Source: Anoplolepis gracilipes (Eukaryota > Arthropoda > Insecta > Hymenoptera > Formicidae). From it: a stretch of 64,000 nucleotides of DNA. The notes beneath the pieces were generated by a model. It saw nothing but the letters and a program-made list of their open reading frames with translations. It made no database searches and had not been told where the DNA came from. Position numbers and translations under genes: made by a program. The DNA is taken from contig NC_132977.1 of assembly GCF_047496725.1 (NCBI RefSeq), forward strand, positions 6,518,501 through 6,582,500, written 5' to 3'. Positions 40,570 through 50,572 of the stretch are shown piece by piece; position 1 is the first letter of the stretch, and each line of letters opens with the position of its first letter.

Positions 40570-40654
40570 GTGTAGCCTCCTGTTACGTATACTGAAGGTA
40601 TACCGGACAGGAATACACTCAGGATACATTCAGTATACGTACAGGGGGTTTCAC
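40570..40654 (-). ncRNA. mir-iab-4: microRNA precursor mir-iab-4 (Hox-cluster microRNA)
   Basis: On the minus strand this segment folds into a hairpin of about 85 nt. The 5p arm (40619-40640) begins ACGTATACTGAATGTATCCT, and the 3p arm (40582-40605) begins CGGTATACCTTCAGTATACG. Both agree with my memory of Drosophila miR-iab-4-5p and -3p. A loop of about 13 nt separates them. The lower stem continues through CCCCCTGT pairing with ACAGGAGG, then a GTG/CAC closing. The 5p seed (nt 2-8) is CGUAUAC. In flies iab-4 lies between abd-A and Abd-B and represses Ubx; a similar role here is inferred from conservation. The primary transcript should start to the right of the hairpin and run left. No host exon or TSS can be fixed from sequence. 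The GC island at 41.8-43.6 kb is the nearest candidate promoter. Confidence 0.96.
40570..40654 (+). ncRNA. mir-iab-8: microRNA precursor mir-iab-8 (antisense partner of mir-iab-4)
   Basis: The plus-strand reading of the same near-palindromic hairpin gives a 5p arm at 40583-40605 beginning TTACGTATACTGAAGGTATA and a 3p arm at 40621-40642 beginning AGGATACATTCAGTATACGT. These match miR-iab-8-5p and -3p as known in Drosophila. The 5p seed (nt 2-8) is UACGUAU, shifted relative to iab-4, so the two products would have different targets. In flies iab-8 derives from a very long non-coding RNA that starts near Abd-B, runs towards abd-A and represses abd-A and Ubx in the posterior nervous system. The plus strand would therefore be the Hox-sense strand here. 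Arm identity is seen in the sequence; expression from this strand is inferred. Confidence 0.88.
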
Positions 40655-41655
40655 ATTCCTCATCGAACACCACCTCGCCCTCAACCTGCCAAGGATGCCA
40701 AAGGTTGATAAGATCGACGGCTGTCTCTAGCATTGCGTATAGTAGTCCATCGTAATATCTTCTGGAGCTGCTGGTACGATGCAGCAGACGACGTCGATCG
40801 TTAATATTTTCCACTGTTGAGCCTGAGGTAAAATTTTGATTAATTCCTCTAATTAAAGTTACGCGCATGAAGAAATATCTAATGTTGTCGTGTGATTACA
40901 CGTTCGTCTCTCACCGCAAGTAATCCTGGTCGCGGATAAAGCGTTTAATTCAATGTTAAGTGCAGACTGGCATAAGATGCTTCTCATCAAACCTTGTTGA
41001 CTTGTGATAAGGCCGAGATGCAAGTAGTCTTGCGACAATCCGATTGCAATATTCGCTTAAAGAGCACGTCTTAAAGCGTCAGGAGCCTGCACGCGTCTGT
41101 CACTTTTCATGGCGGTGTCTCGAGTTTACCTATGGATACATAAATAATACTCGAGTTATTAATGGATATTAGACGGTAAAAGAAGTTGACTTAAAGGTAA
41201 TTTAATCTCAGAGTTGCGCGAAAACGATAGATTGAATATTTATTCAACGCGATTCTAAAAGGATTCCGTGCAAACGAAAAAAAAAAAAAAAAAAAGAAAA
41301 AAGAAAAAAGAGAAAAAATGAATAGAAGACGGTGACTAATCGGTCATAAAAATCTTCCCCACAACCTACAATGGAACCATGTCCCTCGAAAACCCGTGAA
41401 ACTTGAAAGCCCAGCATGCCGTGGTGTCGGACCGGTTGCCTGCAGTTTGGGCTACATCGAAATGTAAGGCATCTCGCGTGACAATCGATCAATATTCATG
41501 TACGTACGAAACGTAAGCATGCATTGTACATATGTATGTTTACGCGCACGATCGCATCGTATATGATTCGGCGTAAAAATATTTTCAAACTAGAAAATTC
41601 GCAAGTATACTGACCTGATGGATGTTATTGTTTGTTTCCGCTCTCATTTCCGTTC

Positions 41656-41692
<37 letters not shown>

Positions 41693-41780
41693 CGGTCTGG
41701 CAAATTTTCCAGGACATCATCATCACGTTGATCGATCTTATTCGGGCATCGCCAACTGAAATCAACCGATATGTGAAATC
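40655..41780. other. flank of the iab-4/iab-8 hairpin, on the abd-A side if fly order holds
   Basis: The first 200 bp are complex, moderately GC-rich sequence continuous with the hairpin region and probably part of the pri-miRNAs. Beyond that are unique sequence, a poly-A-rich run near 41277-41320 and a (CT)n tract at 41659-41687. No gene is seen. Confidence 0.5.
41659..41687. repeat. (CT)n microsatellite
   Basis: About 14 TC units, about 1 kb right of the microRNA hairpin. Confidence 0.9.
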
Positions 41781-42537
41781 TGACGTAGGATCCTTCTGAG
41801 ATAAATGTCGAGCACCGCACACTGAGGGCTTCGAAGGGCAATTCGAGGGTTGTTAATCACAAAAGGCACTCCGATTCCGTCCTCACGACGTACGAGAATG
41901 ACAGCTCCGCTCGGTCTACATGCTACGAGTGACGTTCACAGCGGATGCGCTCGGTCCCTTTCGTTCGCCGAGTCGTGGACAGAGCGCTTCGACGCATCGG
42001 GGAGAAAGAGAGACGGAATGATGGAGCGAGACAGAAATGGGGGAGGACGCGAGGGAGCGAGGAACGGATAGAACGGGAAAGAATGCACGGAGCGAGGAAC
42101 GAAAATCGTGAAGAGGATGCGCGAGAGGAGGAAGACAGAGACGATTAGTGACGTGTGTGTGCCGTTCGTACGTCAGACGTCGACTTGGAGGCTGCGGCTG
42201 AATTAGGCGTCGATCTCTCGTGACGCGTCTCTCGCGGACGACGACTGTCAGCGTTTGCACGTCACTCACGAGAATCCAGGTCTCTTCGTCTCTTGTTCGT
42301 GGTGATCCCAGGCACGGTGGTGCTTCGTCCAGGAAGGCGCTACGAAGAAGCGGGGCTTCCTCCGGCGGCGGTTGGCTGACGGTGTCGTAAGAGAGTAGCG
42401 CCGGGTCGACCTCGCGACGCCGACGCCATGCGGCGTCGCTCTGCGCCCGGCTGCGTCCAGGGACGAGCCACGTCAACGTTGTGTGGGTTTTCACCACCGC
42501 ACACACGAATGCATGTACTCTTTGGATGCACGGGGGG

Positions 42538-42546
42538 TATATAAAG
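42538..42546 (+). promoter_or_regulatory. possible TATA box TATATAAAG
   Basis: TATATAAAG follows a run of six G within a GC-rich island, and a second TATATA lies 20 bp further right. The inverse strand also reads as TATA-like, so direction is unclear. No clear initiator is seen 25-32 bp downstream. The site is about 1.9 kb from the microRNA hairpin, on the side where a minus-strand iab-4 promoter would be expected. Confidence 0.2.
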
Positions 42547-43233
42547 TCGGGGTGGATATATAGGGGCAACCGGGAGGGGCGGCTCTTGATAACGCGCAGG
42601 GTCGACCAACCCCTCTCACTCCGTCTCTGTTGCTCCTTTTTGTCTCTACCTTTCTCCCTCGACCAAGCTTGCTCTCCTTGTCTTTCCCGTTGCGCCCGCG
42701 AGCAGTTTCTCTTTCTACCACACACCTATTCTATCTGGTTTTCTTTCTTTCTCTATACCTTCCCCTGCTCTTTCTCTTTCATCCTTATTGTCCCTGTTCC
42801 TTCGTCACCTATTGCTTCCTCTCCAGATTGTTCCATCCTTTTTGTTCTTATCAGGATCGATCAATCCCTTTCTGTTACTCGCTCATCTACTCTGTGTTTG
42901 TCTCTTGTGCTCTCTCCGTTTACCCTGCGGCTTTTATCCATTTTTCTCCCGCAAGAGAGTTTTCCGCTTCACCTTTCTTTGTCTCCATCTATTATTTATC
43001 TCCTTCTCTCCTTGACTGCCCTTTCATATAATATCCTCTCTGTTTTTCTCGATGCTTAGTTTTGTCGCTATCGCCCTTCCTTCGAAGCGAGCTGGCGTCG
43101 ATTTGATTTCACCGCGTCTCTGTGTGCGATATCGTCTCGCTCCGTGGTCTCCCCACCACTCGCTGATTTTTTGCGTGTGACAGCGAGCGTGAGCTTTATG
43201 CAACTCCCCGTGGATCGAGAACATGGTGTAGCC

Positions 43234-43244
43234 TGGCGCCACCA
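43234..43244 (-). promoter_or_regulatory. possible CTCF-type core (TGGTGGCGCCA)
   Basis: The minus strand reads TGGTGGCGCCA. Extended leftward in the motif it agrees with about 11 of 14 positions of the vertebrate CTCF consensus CCASYAGRKGGCRS. CTCF bounds several fly Abd-B regulatory domains. Motif only. Confidence 0.25.
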
Positions 43245-45025
43245 GACGGCATTCACGTAGAAACTCCTCGCCCCTGAATCGTGACGTTTTTATTGGGCGA
43301 CACTCTCTTTCGTAAGAGAGAGAAGGTATTAATGTATACCGCTATCTTTCTCCTGCACTTTGGTCTCGCCTCCTCTTTCTTTCTCCTTCGCGATAATCTT
43401 TCCAACTTACTCTTTGTCCAGTGTGCAGGTAAGGTTACGACCTCGCACATGAGTTTTACTGCAAACTGTACGATGGCGAAAATTATTAATTCGACGAGTA
43501 GTTTGCCCGTGTAACGTAAATTGAGAGGAATGGGTCGCGTGCGCCAAGTCAAATCTGCAGCATTTAAAAAATGGTGAGTCAGATTTTTTACAATCTTCAG
43601 TTCTTTCAAACAGGCGTTGTATTATTAGAGTCAATTAAGCGTGTAAATTTAAGACACATCATACGTATCGATACATCATAATATGCGATTGCATGAAAGA
43701 ATATAAATTTTCAGTTTTAATAGCTTGCTGTAGCTTGTGTGGTGATTTATATTTGAAGGGATCAGAGAAATTTGATAATGAATTTCATTATACGAATGAG
43801 AAGAAATTGTGCGGGGTTGTATCAATAATCTGGAAAGAATTTTCAAACAGCTATATCGATTAAGCTTTAATTCAATGAAAATCCGAGTTTCTTTAAATTT
43901 CGATTATATTGACCTTCGTACCTCGAATACCTTGCTAAGTGCTGCCATCTGCACGACACAATCCAAAACACTTGTTTACGATGTACACCCTTCAACGTCA
44001 CACATGTAAACATGTACGCATGCGGCATGCATACATAGTTAGATAGTTAATATAAGCGATGTCTCTGAGAAGAATTTAATCGAAGAAACTACATACCTTC
44101 GATGAGATAATTTTAGTTTTTCTCTCATTTAAATTCATTCGTTTCTCATTCACAATGTATATGATTTTTTTATTCATTATTATTATTATAGATTAGCTCA
44201 ATGGAATCTTGATTCCTTTAAGATTGTCTAGTAACATTTTGTGATTTAAAAGTGACTTTAATCGTTTAAAGAAATCAAAATAAAAGGTAATAAAAAATAA
44301 CGTAGGAGATCAATAAAATTTTAACGAGATGTATTTTTTAATTTTATAGCCACATTACTGAGCATATTAATGTAAAATGTATCTCCAACGTGTCTCGCTT
44401 TTTAAAACCTACTACAAATAATTTACTGTTTTGTATAATGTGCGAATTCGCAGGTACTAAGTTTTAGGATATAAAGATATTTATTTATTTTTTTATTATA
44501 TTTATATATGTATATATTTGTGTCAGATTTTTATTACGACTAATTATTAAGTAGTATCATTTAAAATTGTATTAATTTTAATGAAACTTTTAAACACAAG
44601 ATCGGAACATATAATATATTAAACATATATTAATTAGTGAGAAGGAGAGTTGGATGATATAATTATCTTTTTCTAATTTCTTCGTTTTACTAAGAGTACT
44701 TCATACTTTTACTTGATTCTACGCCACTGTACGTCTCGCGACTGAGATCCTAATATATGCAAAGGAATTCCGTGATATCTAGTTAAGCGATACCGCATAA
44801 AGAAGCACGGCCGTAGGACGCCACCATGAAAATCTGAACTTAATCGTCCGGATCCCGTGAAAAAAAAGAAACGAGAGCGAGGCCACCGACAGAAAACTCG
44901 ATTCTCCCTCGAGACTTTAGCATGGGACTTTCGGGAGCCAATGTAGTCATAAGCAACGTAGATACACTAAAATCGGTGGCAATAACTTCGCACGCATCTC
45001 TCAGTAAACCGTCGTAAAACTGGAG

Positions 45026-45028
<3 letters not shown>

Positions 45029-45079
<51 letters not shown>
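45029..45079. repeat. (GA)n microsatellite
   Basis: About 25 GA units, 37 bp left of the CTCF-type core at 45116. Confidence 0.9.
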
Positions 45080-45082
<3 letters not shown>

Positions 45083-45115
45083 GACGCGAAACACAAGAGG
45101 AAAAAGGGAGGGGGA

Positions 45116-45124
45116 AGGGGGCGC
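45116..45124 (+). promoter_or_regulatory. possible CTCF-type core AGGGGGCGC
   Basis: AGGGGGCGC fits the 9-bp CTCF core exactly (AGRKGGCRS), but the five bases to its left do not extend the match well. It is 37 bp right of a long (GA)n array (45029-45079), so a GAGA-factor plus CTCF arrangement is possible. Confidence 0.25.
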
Positions 45125-45537
45125 CCAAAACGCAATGGAGCCGCGTTAGAATAATATATACACATGGAAATATACAATGTATATATGTATATTAATGTAG
45201 AGTTTGATAATTATAATAATAACCATTTCATACGGCGTGCGTTATCATAAGCGAACCTGGCTGAAGGATCATTCTTCCGTGAGTAGGAGCTGTTAACATT
45301 CACAAAACACATTTATGATCCGTAACTTTTCTACCAGCCGCGATACGACACCGCATAGCGAGAGGGATTATTACGCAATTACGTTATAATTTCGACCGCG
45401 GTTCGCGACTGGATATAGATTTGTTCTTTTTTTCAAGAGCCAACCCGATAAAGTCGATTGATATATCAAAACATAGCATAATATTTATATTGTTCTATGT
45501 CATGTATTATACTGCGCCTATTTGAAAAAAAAAATTG

Positions 45538-45676
45538 TAAAAAATATATTACAATATTTTGAATATTCAAAATAATATAATTATTAACACAAAATTAATA
45601 TAATATAAAAAAATATATTACAATATTTTGAATATTCAAAATAATATAATTATTAACACACAATTAATATAATATA
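45538..45676. repeat. 69-bp tandem duplication with internal palindromes
   Basis: Two nearly identical AT-rich units with a 69-bp period. Each carries the perfect 20-bp palindrome TATTTTGAATATTCAAAATA (45555-45574 and 45624-45643). High identity indicates a recent duplication. Confidence 0.85.
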
Positions 45677-45724
45677 AAAAATATATATGTACTATGTACG
45701 ATATTCTTTATTATAAGTATGTTT

Positions 45725-45761
45725 GAGTGAGTGAGTGAGTGTGTGTGTGTGTGTGTGTGTG
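45725..45761. repeat. compound (GAGT)n(GT)n microsatellite
   Basis: Several GAGT units grade into about 11 GT units. It sits about 50 bp right of the 69-bp tandem duplication. Confidence 0.85.
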
Positions 45762-46441
45762 CATTAATCAGGAATTAATATTGAAAATACACACAGATGG
45801 TAAAATAATTAATATATATTTCTTTGTCTTAACTTGTATTTTTATTTTGATTTGTAGTGAAATGTTTTATTATATTGGAAATTGCATTAATTAAAATATA
45901 GGTATTAAATTTTTCTCTATTTTCCTAAACGTATGCAAAAATATATATTTATTGGTATAATTGTACTAGGAAAATTAATTATCACTTGAATATTATTACT
46001 TAATAAAATAATATCTCATATCTCACTTTTTTCGCACTCACTTTTCTGAATTTTATCTCAATATGTCACTGGGCACTCACTATCTTTAATTTTATTCAGC
46101 TTTTTGTGGTAAAATATATTTCTTATAGAAAGATGTTACGAATTTATTTTTACATTTCTGTTTATAAACTATTTTGATAATATTATCCATATACATATAT
46201 ACACAAATGCATGTATACATATACGTATAAAATTAAATATCATTTCTATAAAATATAAAAAAGTGAATAAATTAATTATTCCTACAAAACGCATTTAAAC
46301 AGTGTAATATCACAATCGAAGAGAGAAAGAGAGACAACGCAGGGTTAGCCTGGGCAGATCCGGTATCGCTCTGGTTCGAAAGGGGCGAGCCTGCCCGAGG
46401 CAGGCTAGAGGCAGCCCAGCAGGCAGGTTCGCACAGATGTG

Positions 46442-46458
46442 CGGCGGCCATCATGAAT
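46442..46458 (-). repeat. recurrent CATGATGGCCG element, copy 3 (inverted)
   Basis: The minus-strand reading is ATTCATGATGGCCGCCG, identical over 17 bp to 16081-16097 some 30 kb away. It sits inside a purine-rich, GAGA-rich island (46.3-46.9 kb). Confidence 0.65.
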
Positions 46459-47310
46459 GCCTGTAAAATATGTATTCTCGTGCGGCCCGGTTGGTAAGAG
46501 AACAGAAGGTGGGGAAGGGCTGGCACACACAGCGTAGCAGATGAGAAAGAGCTGGTAGGGAGAGGCGAGATGGGGTTCGAGCGTTTGGGGCAGGGGAGAG
46601 GAAGAAAAACCGTCGGAAAAGAGAAGAAGGGGAGCGCGGAGGGGTGGGAACGCGGCGGTAAACGCATTCAGCTTCGGATGAACGGGAGGGGGCAGGGGGG
46701 AGGAGAGGAATACCGAAAGAGGGAGAGGCGTAAGGTGAGAGCGCGAGCGAGAAGGGAGAAAGAGAGGGAAAGGGACGAGAAAGAGAGAGAGAGAGAGCAG
46801 TGTGTATGCATCGCAGTTTCATTTCACGGCGGAATAGAGGCAAAAAAAAAAAGAAACAGAAAAAAAGGCGAGAAGGTATCGAGGGGGTACGCTATGCGGA
46901 ATAGAGATGACCCGGGCGCATTATAATGTCTCTTCGTATATCGCGTATATATAGCCGTGAAAGTGCCGGCTGCATTTATCGTTGAAAACGTAATGCGACG
47001 CTCGTAATTTGGCGGTACGACTCCAACGGTAATCTGACATTGCCGAAGAGGAACAATGGCTACGCGTGTGACACTGGCGATGCCCCCTAACGCACGTTGA
47101 GCGCGAGTATTTTTATAATGTCGCATATCACGTTGCCGCAATGCGATCAACGATGAATATAACCGGCTCGCCGAAAGAAAGTTCAAAAGAAGTATCCAGA
47201 AGAAAAACATCGAATAATTGACATCGTCAACGCAAATACGAATGCGCCAGTTGACGTAAGCGAAGGACGCATTTAGACCACTGTGTAGAAACACGTTTTC
47301 GACATGTTAT

Positions 47311-47349
47311 ACGTATATAATTCCTACGACCAACGTATATAATTCCTAC
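47311..47349. repeat. short direct repeat, 22-bp period
   Basis: ACGTATATAATTCCTAC occurs at 47311-47327 and again at 47333-47349. Confidence 0.8.
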
Positions 47350-47430
47350 AAACGATTTTGTACGATGAGAAACGCCGTCGCATGGAAATGATCGAAGAAA
47401 AACGTCCAAGTGAGATGGACTTAGTAGGAT

Positions 47431-48340
47431 GCTTCTGTAGCAGATTAAAGTAAGAGCGATAATAATCTCAATAACATGTATGTAATTGAACTTATTAAAT
47501 TCATAATTAAGAATAATTGTGCTCGTGATAATAGTTGTCTTGTTTCTTCTAATTAGAAACCGAAAATTTTTATATCTCTATCTTCGGATTGTCGGTAACT
47601 CATTCATATCATTTTTTAATTTGACAAATATCACAAAGTATATTTTCAGATAAATGTTTTTATTAATAATAAAAAATTGTATACAACATACGTTTCATTA
47701 ATTTCTTTGTCTCTGTGGGATATTATAAATACATAAATAGGGTGTTATAAAATTAATATATATTTTTAAATTTATAAAAAATAAAATAATAAAAATTTCT
47801 TAACTTCATTAAAATGAAAATGTGATAATTTGACATTTGGCATGGCTTTGTCAAATGTCAAGTTATTCTGTAAGGAATAAAGGAGGAACGATATGATACC
47901 CGAAATGATTACACCGAAAACAGAGAATTATAATTCTTCGATCCTTGTACAGTCTCTTCACAACCGTTTTCCCTCCTCTCTGTTTCTCCTTCCTTTTACA
48001 ATTATCAAGGAGAGACCACCCACGAGACATCGTAGATCTCTTAATTAATGAGTTCACGGATTTCTTCCAAGATACTTAATCATAGTTTTTATCAAAGTTA
48101 TTTTCAACATTCAGCGTCCTCGTGAGTTCCTTCATCATAGATGAATATATTAGTTTATTTGATTTCAGCATAAATAGACATATTTTATTATGAAATATAT
48201 TATAAATAATACTAAATCTTATTCTATTCGTTCTTATATATAGTTGCAAGATGTTTCTTACCTATTTATACATATACATATGTATATGTATATAGATATT
48301 TCAAAGCGTAAATAAAATCAAATAAGATATACATACATCG
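47431..48340. other. AT-rich spacer; no gene seen
   Basis: Nothing beyond short A/T runs. Confidence 0.6.
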
Positions 48341-49240
48341 ACGTACATACGAGATGTCGTGCGAATCTACGAGCGATGCGCCTTAATTAGTACCGGTGCA
48401 ATCGCGCCAGATTTGAGCGGGCGACGTATTTACGCGAGAGTGTGTACGGCAAAAAATATTAAAAAATAAAGGAAATATATATATCCTGTCAGAGCCGGCG
48501 TGGTAAACGAGTCGCGAGAGCGCGGCCCGGCTCCACCATGTAACATGTCCCGCGACTTTATGTAACGCCCGCGTCACACCGCAACGATATTTACGATCCT
48601 CCGCGAGATTATAATATCTTATTTCTGCGTGACGTCCCGGACACGTATCCGGTTCTCCTAGAGCGCATGCGTGGGCCAGCGCAGAATATTTTTCAAACTC
48701 CACACGCGCGGTTTATTCTCTCTCCCCCGCGTTCTCACGTCGAGCACGTGCGATCTCAAAGGAATCGCGATCGTTGAATAGGACGACGATGCTCGTCGTC
48801 TTCACGTGGAGAAAACATATCGATTTAACAGTATTGCTATCTTCCTTATTACGTCCGCTAAGGTAATCCGTTGATATCGCTGGATTCGAAGCGGGGCTTT
48901 ACAGCGGGACGGGAAAGAAATGAGCGGCGCGGGAGATGTCGACGCGGGGGGGGGGGAGGGGGGGAGATAAGATGGGGTATGTTGGAATCGAGCGAGACGA
49001 TCTAGCGTCGTCGTTCGCTCGCTCGCAAACTTAGATACGCACATACCAGAGCCCGAAAGAGAGATAGCTTTCGGGATAGGTCGTTATTTACAGCTCGCAT
49101 GAATCACGGATAAGGCGTCGAGATAAAGCTAATGCAACTCTTTGATATATTTGTTGACGAGTTTTTTTTCTTGTAACGAGTAGTCTCTCTTAGCTCGTAA
49201 CCTTTTTTCGTGTTTCGCGATCAAAGCGTAATCGGTAATT
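48341..49240. other. CpG-rich island with G-run cluster; no gene called
   Basis: Rich in CGCGAG, TCGCG and ACGTCG words. The G-run at 48946 is the main feature. Confidence 0.5.
48946..48979 (+). repeat. G-run cluster (G-quadruplex candidate)
   Basis: A run of 11 G, an A, a run of 7 G, then nine bases and a GGGG. The long runs supply four G-tracts with short loops. Confidence 0.6.
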
Positions 49241-50434
49241 GCACGGTATCCGATGATAGTCGCTATATGGGATTTCATTAAGATTACATGTAATTACATA
49301 AAGTCATAAAACTGGAGATGTATAAATTATTATTAAACGTATGTACTGATATAGGAAAGAAGCATGAAATTGCAATCAGCGGAATAATAAAAAATAAATG
49401 ACGTAAAAGTAACGCAAATTTTTTAAACGATGATTACTCGTGATCAATTTACATGCGTAGATCATTAAGCGATGCATGAGTTTTTTCTTGTTCCTCTCTC
49501 TCTCTCTCTCTTTTTCTCTCTTTCTTTCCACTTCAGTAAATTTCTCATGCTGACCTTTAATATCCGAAACCATTCGACCGTCTATTCTATCCGCCTCCGC
49601 ATTATTTCTCCCTCTACGCCGCAAGTTAGGAACATATACGCTCCTCTTCACACGTTCTTCCACTTATAACCTTTATTCCAATAAAACTTCCCCATACTGA
49701 AAATGGGAGGGAGGTATCTGCTATATCCCGGGACTGTGCACTCAGTTTCATAGGATGGTCACGGCGAATGATCCATCCCCTGACACCTATACCCTTTGTC
49801 TTTATTTCTACCGGCTTTATGTGCGAGTCTCTCCATTTCTTTCCTTTTCTCTCGTTTTTTTTCTTTCTATAGTTAACCTTCTCTATAATGATAGCATGTC
49901 CTATAAAACATCGATTATCTGGGCATATCACGTTATGGAATTTATATATCATTGTTTACATGATTATTCTCAAAATTTTACTTTATGGTGATTTAATTTT
50001 GATAATTAGAATGTAAATAAAAATATCTATTGTAATAACATTAATATAATTATTATTCAACAAAAATTCGAAAACTGAGATTTCAATGGAACACGTCGGC
50101 AAGAAATTTCTCGAAACATTAGAATATTTAATGCCGCAATAAAATACGTCGTGAAAGAAAAAAAAAAAATCATGTGGAGGTAAAAAAAAATATTGTACGT
50201 TGATGGAACGATGCGTACAGAACTTGAGGCTGCAATGATAAAGTTCTTAAAATACTAGTAGATGCGATGCAAACCGTGAATGGAACCGGTATTAAACAGC
50301 CCGTGTTAATATCGGTTTTTATTCGTTACTTAATTACAGAGCGATGCAGGAGAATCCAGAAAGGAAGAGATTAGTCTGAAGGATACAAAAAGTGAGCTTG
50401 TTTCTTTTTTCTCTTTTTTTTTTTTACTCTTCCC

Positions 50435-50468
50435 CCCCCCTCTCTCTCTCTCTCTCTCTCTTTCTCTT
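50435..50468. repeat. poly-C plus (CT)n tract
   Basis: A run of C residues leads into about 11 CT units, preceded by T-rich sequence. Confidence 0.8.
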
Positions 50469-50564
50469 TTTCTTTTGATTTTATTCAGTATTACCGTACG
50501 AGCCACTAATAATCCTGAATATCTTGACTGTTGCCAGACTTTTTAATCTTATTCCGATGACCTG

Positions 50565-50572
50565 GCCATCAT
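50565..50572 (+). promoter_or_regulatory. PHO/YY1-type site GCCATCAT
   Basis: A single GCCATCAT in the context CTGGCCATCATATAG, fitting the GCCATHWY consensus. It lies in otherwise AT-rich DNA about 800 bp left of another GCCATCATG at 51358. One 8-mer alone is weak evidence. Confidence 0.2.

Larger units (their letters stand above)
40547..40708 (+). other. short ORF spanning the mir-iab-8 hairpin (53 codons)
   Basis: An ATG at 40547 opens a 53-codon frame that reads through the whole iab-8 hairpin and ends at TGA 40706-40708. The predicted peptide starts MKKSNVVRCSLLLRILKVYR and is basic, with a proline-rich tail (HRTPPRPQPAK). No domain is recognised. The upstream context (GCGCCA before ATG) is a weak initiation context. 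A processed pri-microRNA would destroy this frame, so it could only be translated from unprocessed RNA. It may simply reflect the conserved stem lacking stop codons. Confidence 0.15.
40524..40868 (-). other. open frame spanning the mir-iab-4 hairpin (114 codons)
   Basis: In the iab-4 sense direction an ATG-initiated 114-codon frame covers the hairpin and about 200 bp upstream of it. The peptide begins MRVTLIRGINQNFTSGSTVE and is not simple-sequence, unlike most long frames in this window. I recognise no family. The local sequence is less AT-rich than its surroundings, which may reflect conservation of the pri-miRNA rather than coding. It is listed because it is co-oriented with a real transcript. 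Confidence 0.15.
41781..43620. promoter_or_regulatory. large GC-rich island next to iab-4/iab-8, candidate promoter region
   Basis: The longest GC-rich block in the window. 42000-42147 is purine-rich and 42600-43060 pyrimidine-rich on the plus strand, with a TATA-like pair at 42538-42566 and a CTCF-like core at 43234. A minus-strand frame of 269 codons and plus-strand frames up to 192 codons are compositional. The block is where a leftward iab-4 primary transcript would be expected to start. Confidence 0.3.
43621..46290. other. AT-rich DNA with a GC-richer patch at 44.7-45.4 kb; no gene seen
   Basis: The patch carries the (GA)n array and the CTCF-like core. 45.48-46.27 kb is very AT-rich and holds the tandem duplication and the GT repeat. 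Confidence 0.55.
46291..47430. promoter_or_regulatory. GC/purine-rich island with PHO-type and GAGA-type motifs
   Basis: Element copy 3 (46442-46458) sits next to GAGAGAAAGAGAG at 46320 and a long G/A-rich stretch to 46.87 kb that includes GAGAGAGAGAGAG near 46785. The pairing of GCCATCATG and GAGAG is typical of fly PREs. Open frames on both strands are low complexity. Confidence 0.35.

Noticed and set aside
41916..42725. 269-codon minus-strand open frame
   Set aside because: It lies in the GC-richest island, where stop codons are rare, overlaps long frames on both strands, has Arg/Ser/Pro-rich content and matches no family I know.
42481..43059. 192-codon plus-strand open frame
   Set aside because: Its Ser/Leu/Phe-rich content follows directly from the pyrimidine-rich tract; neighbouring frames look the same.
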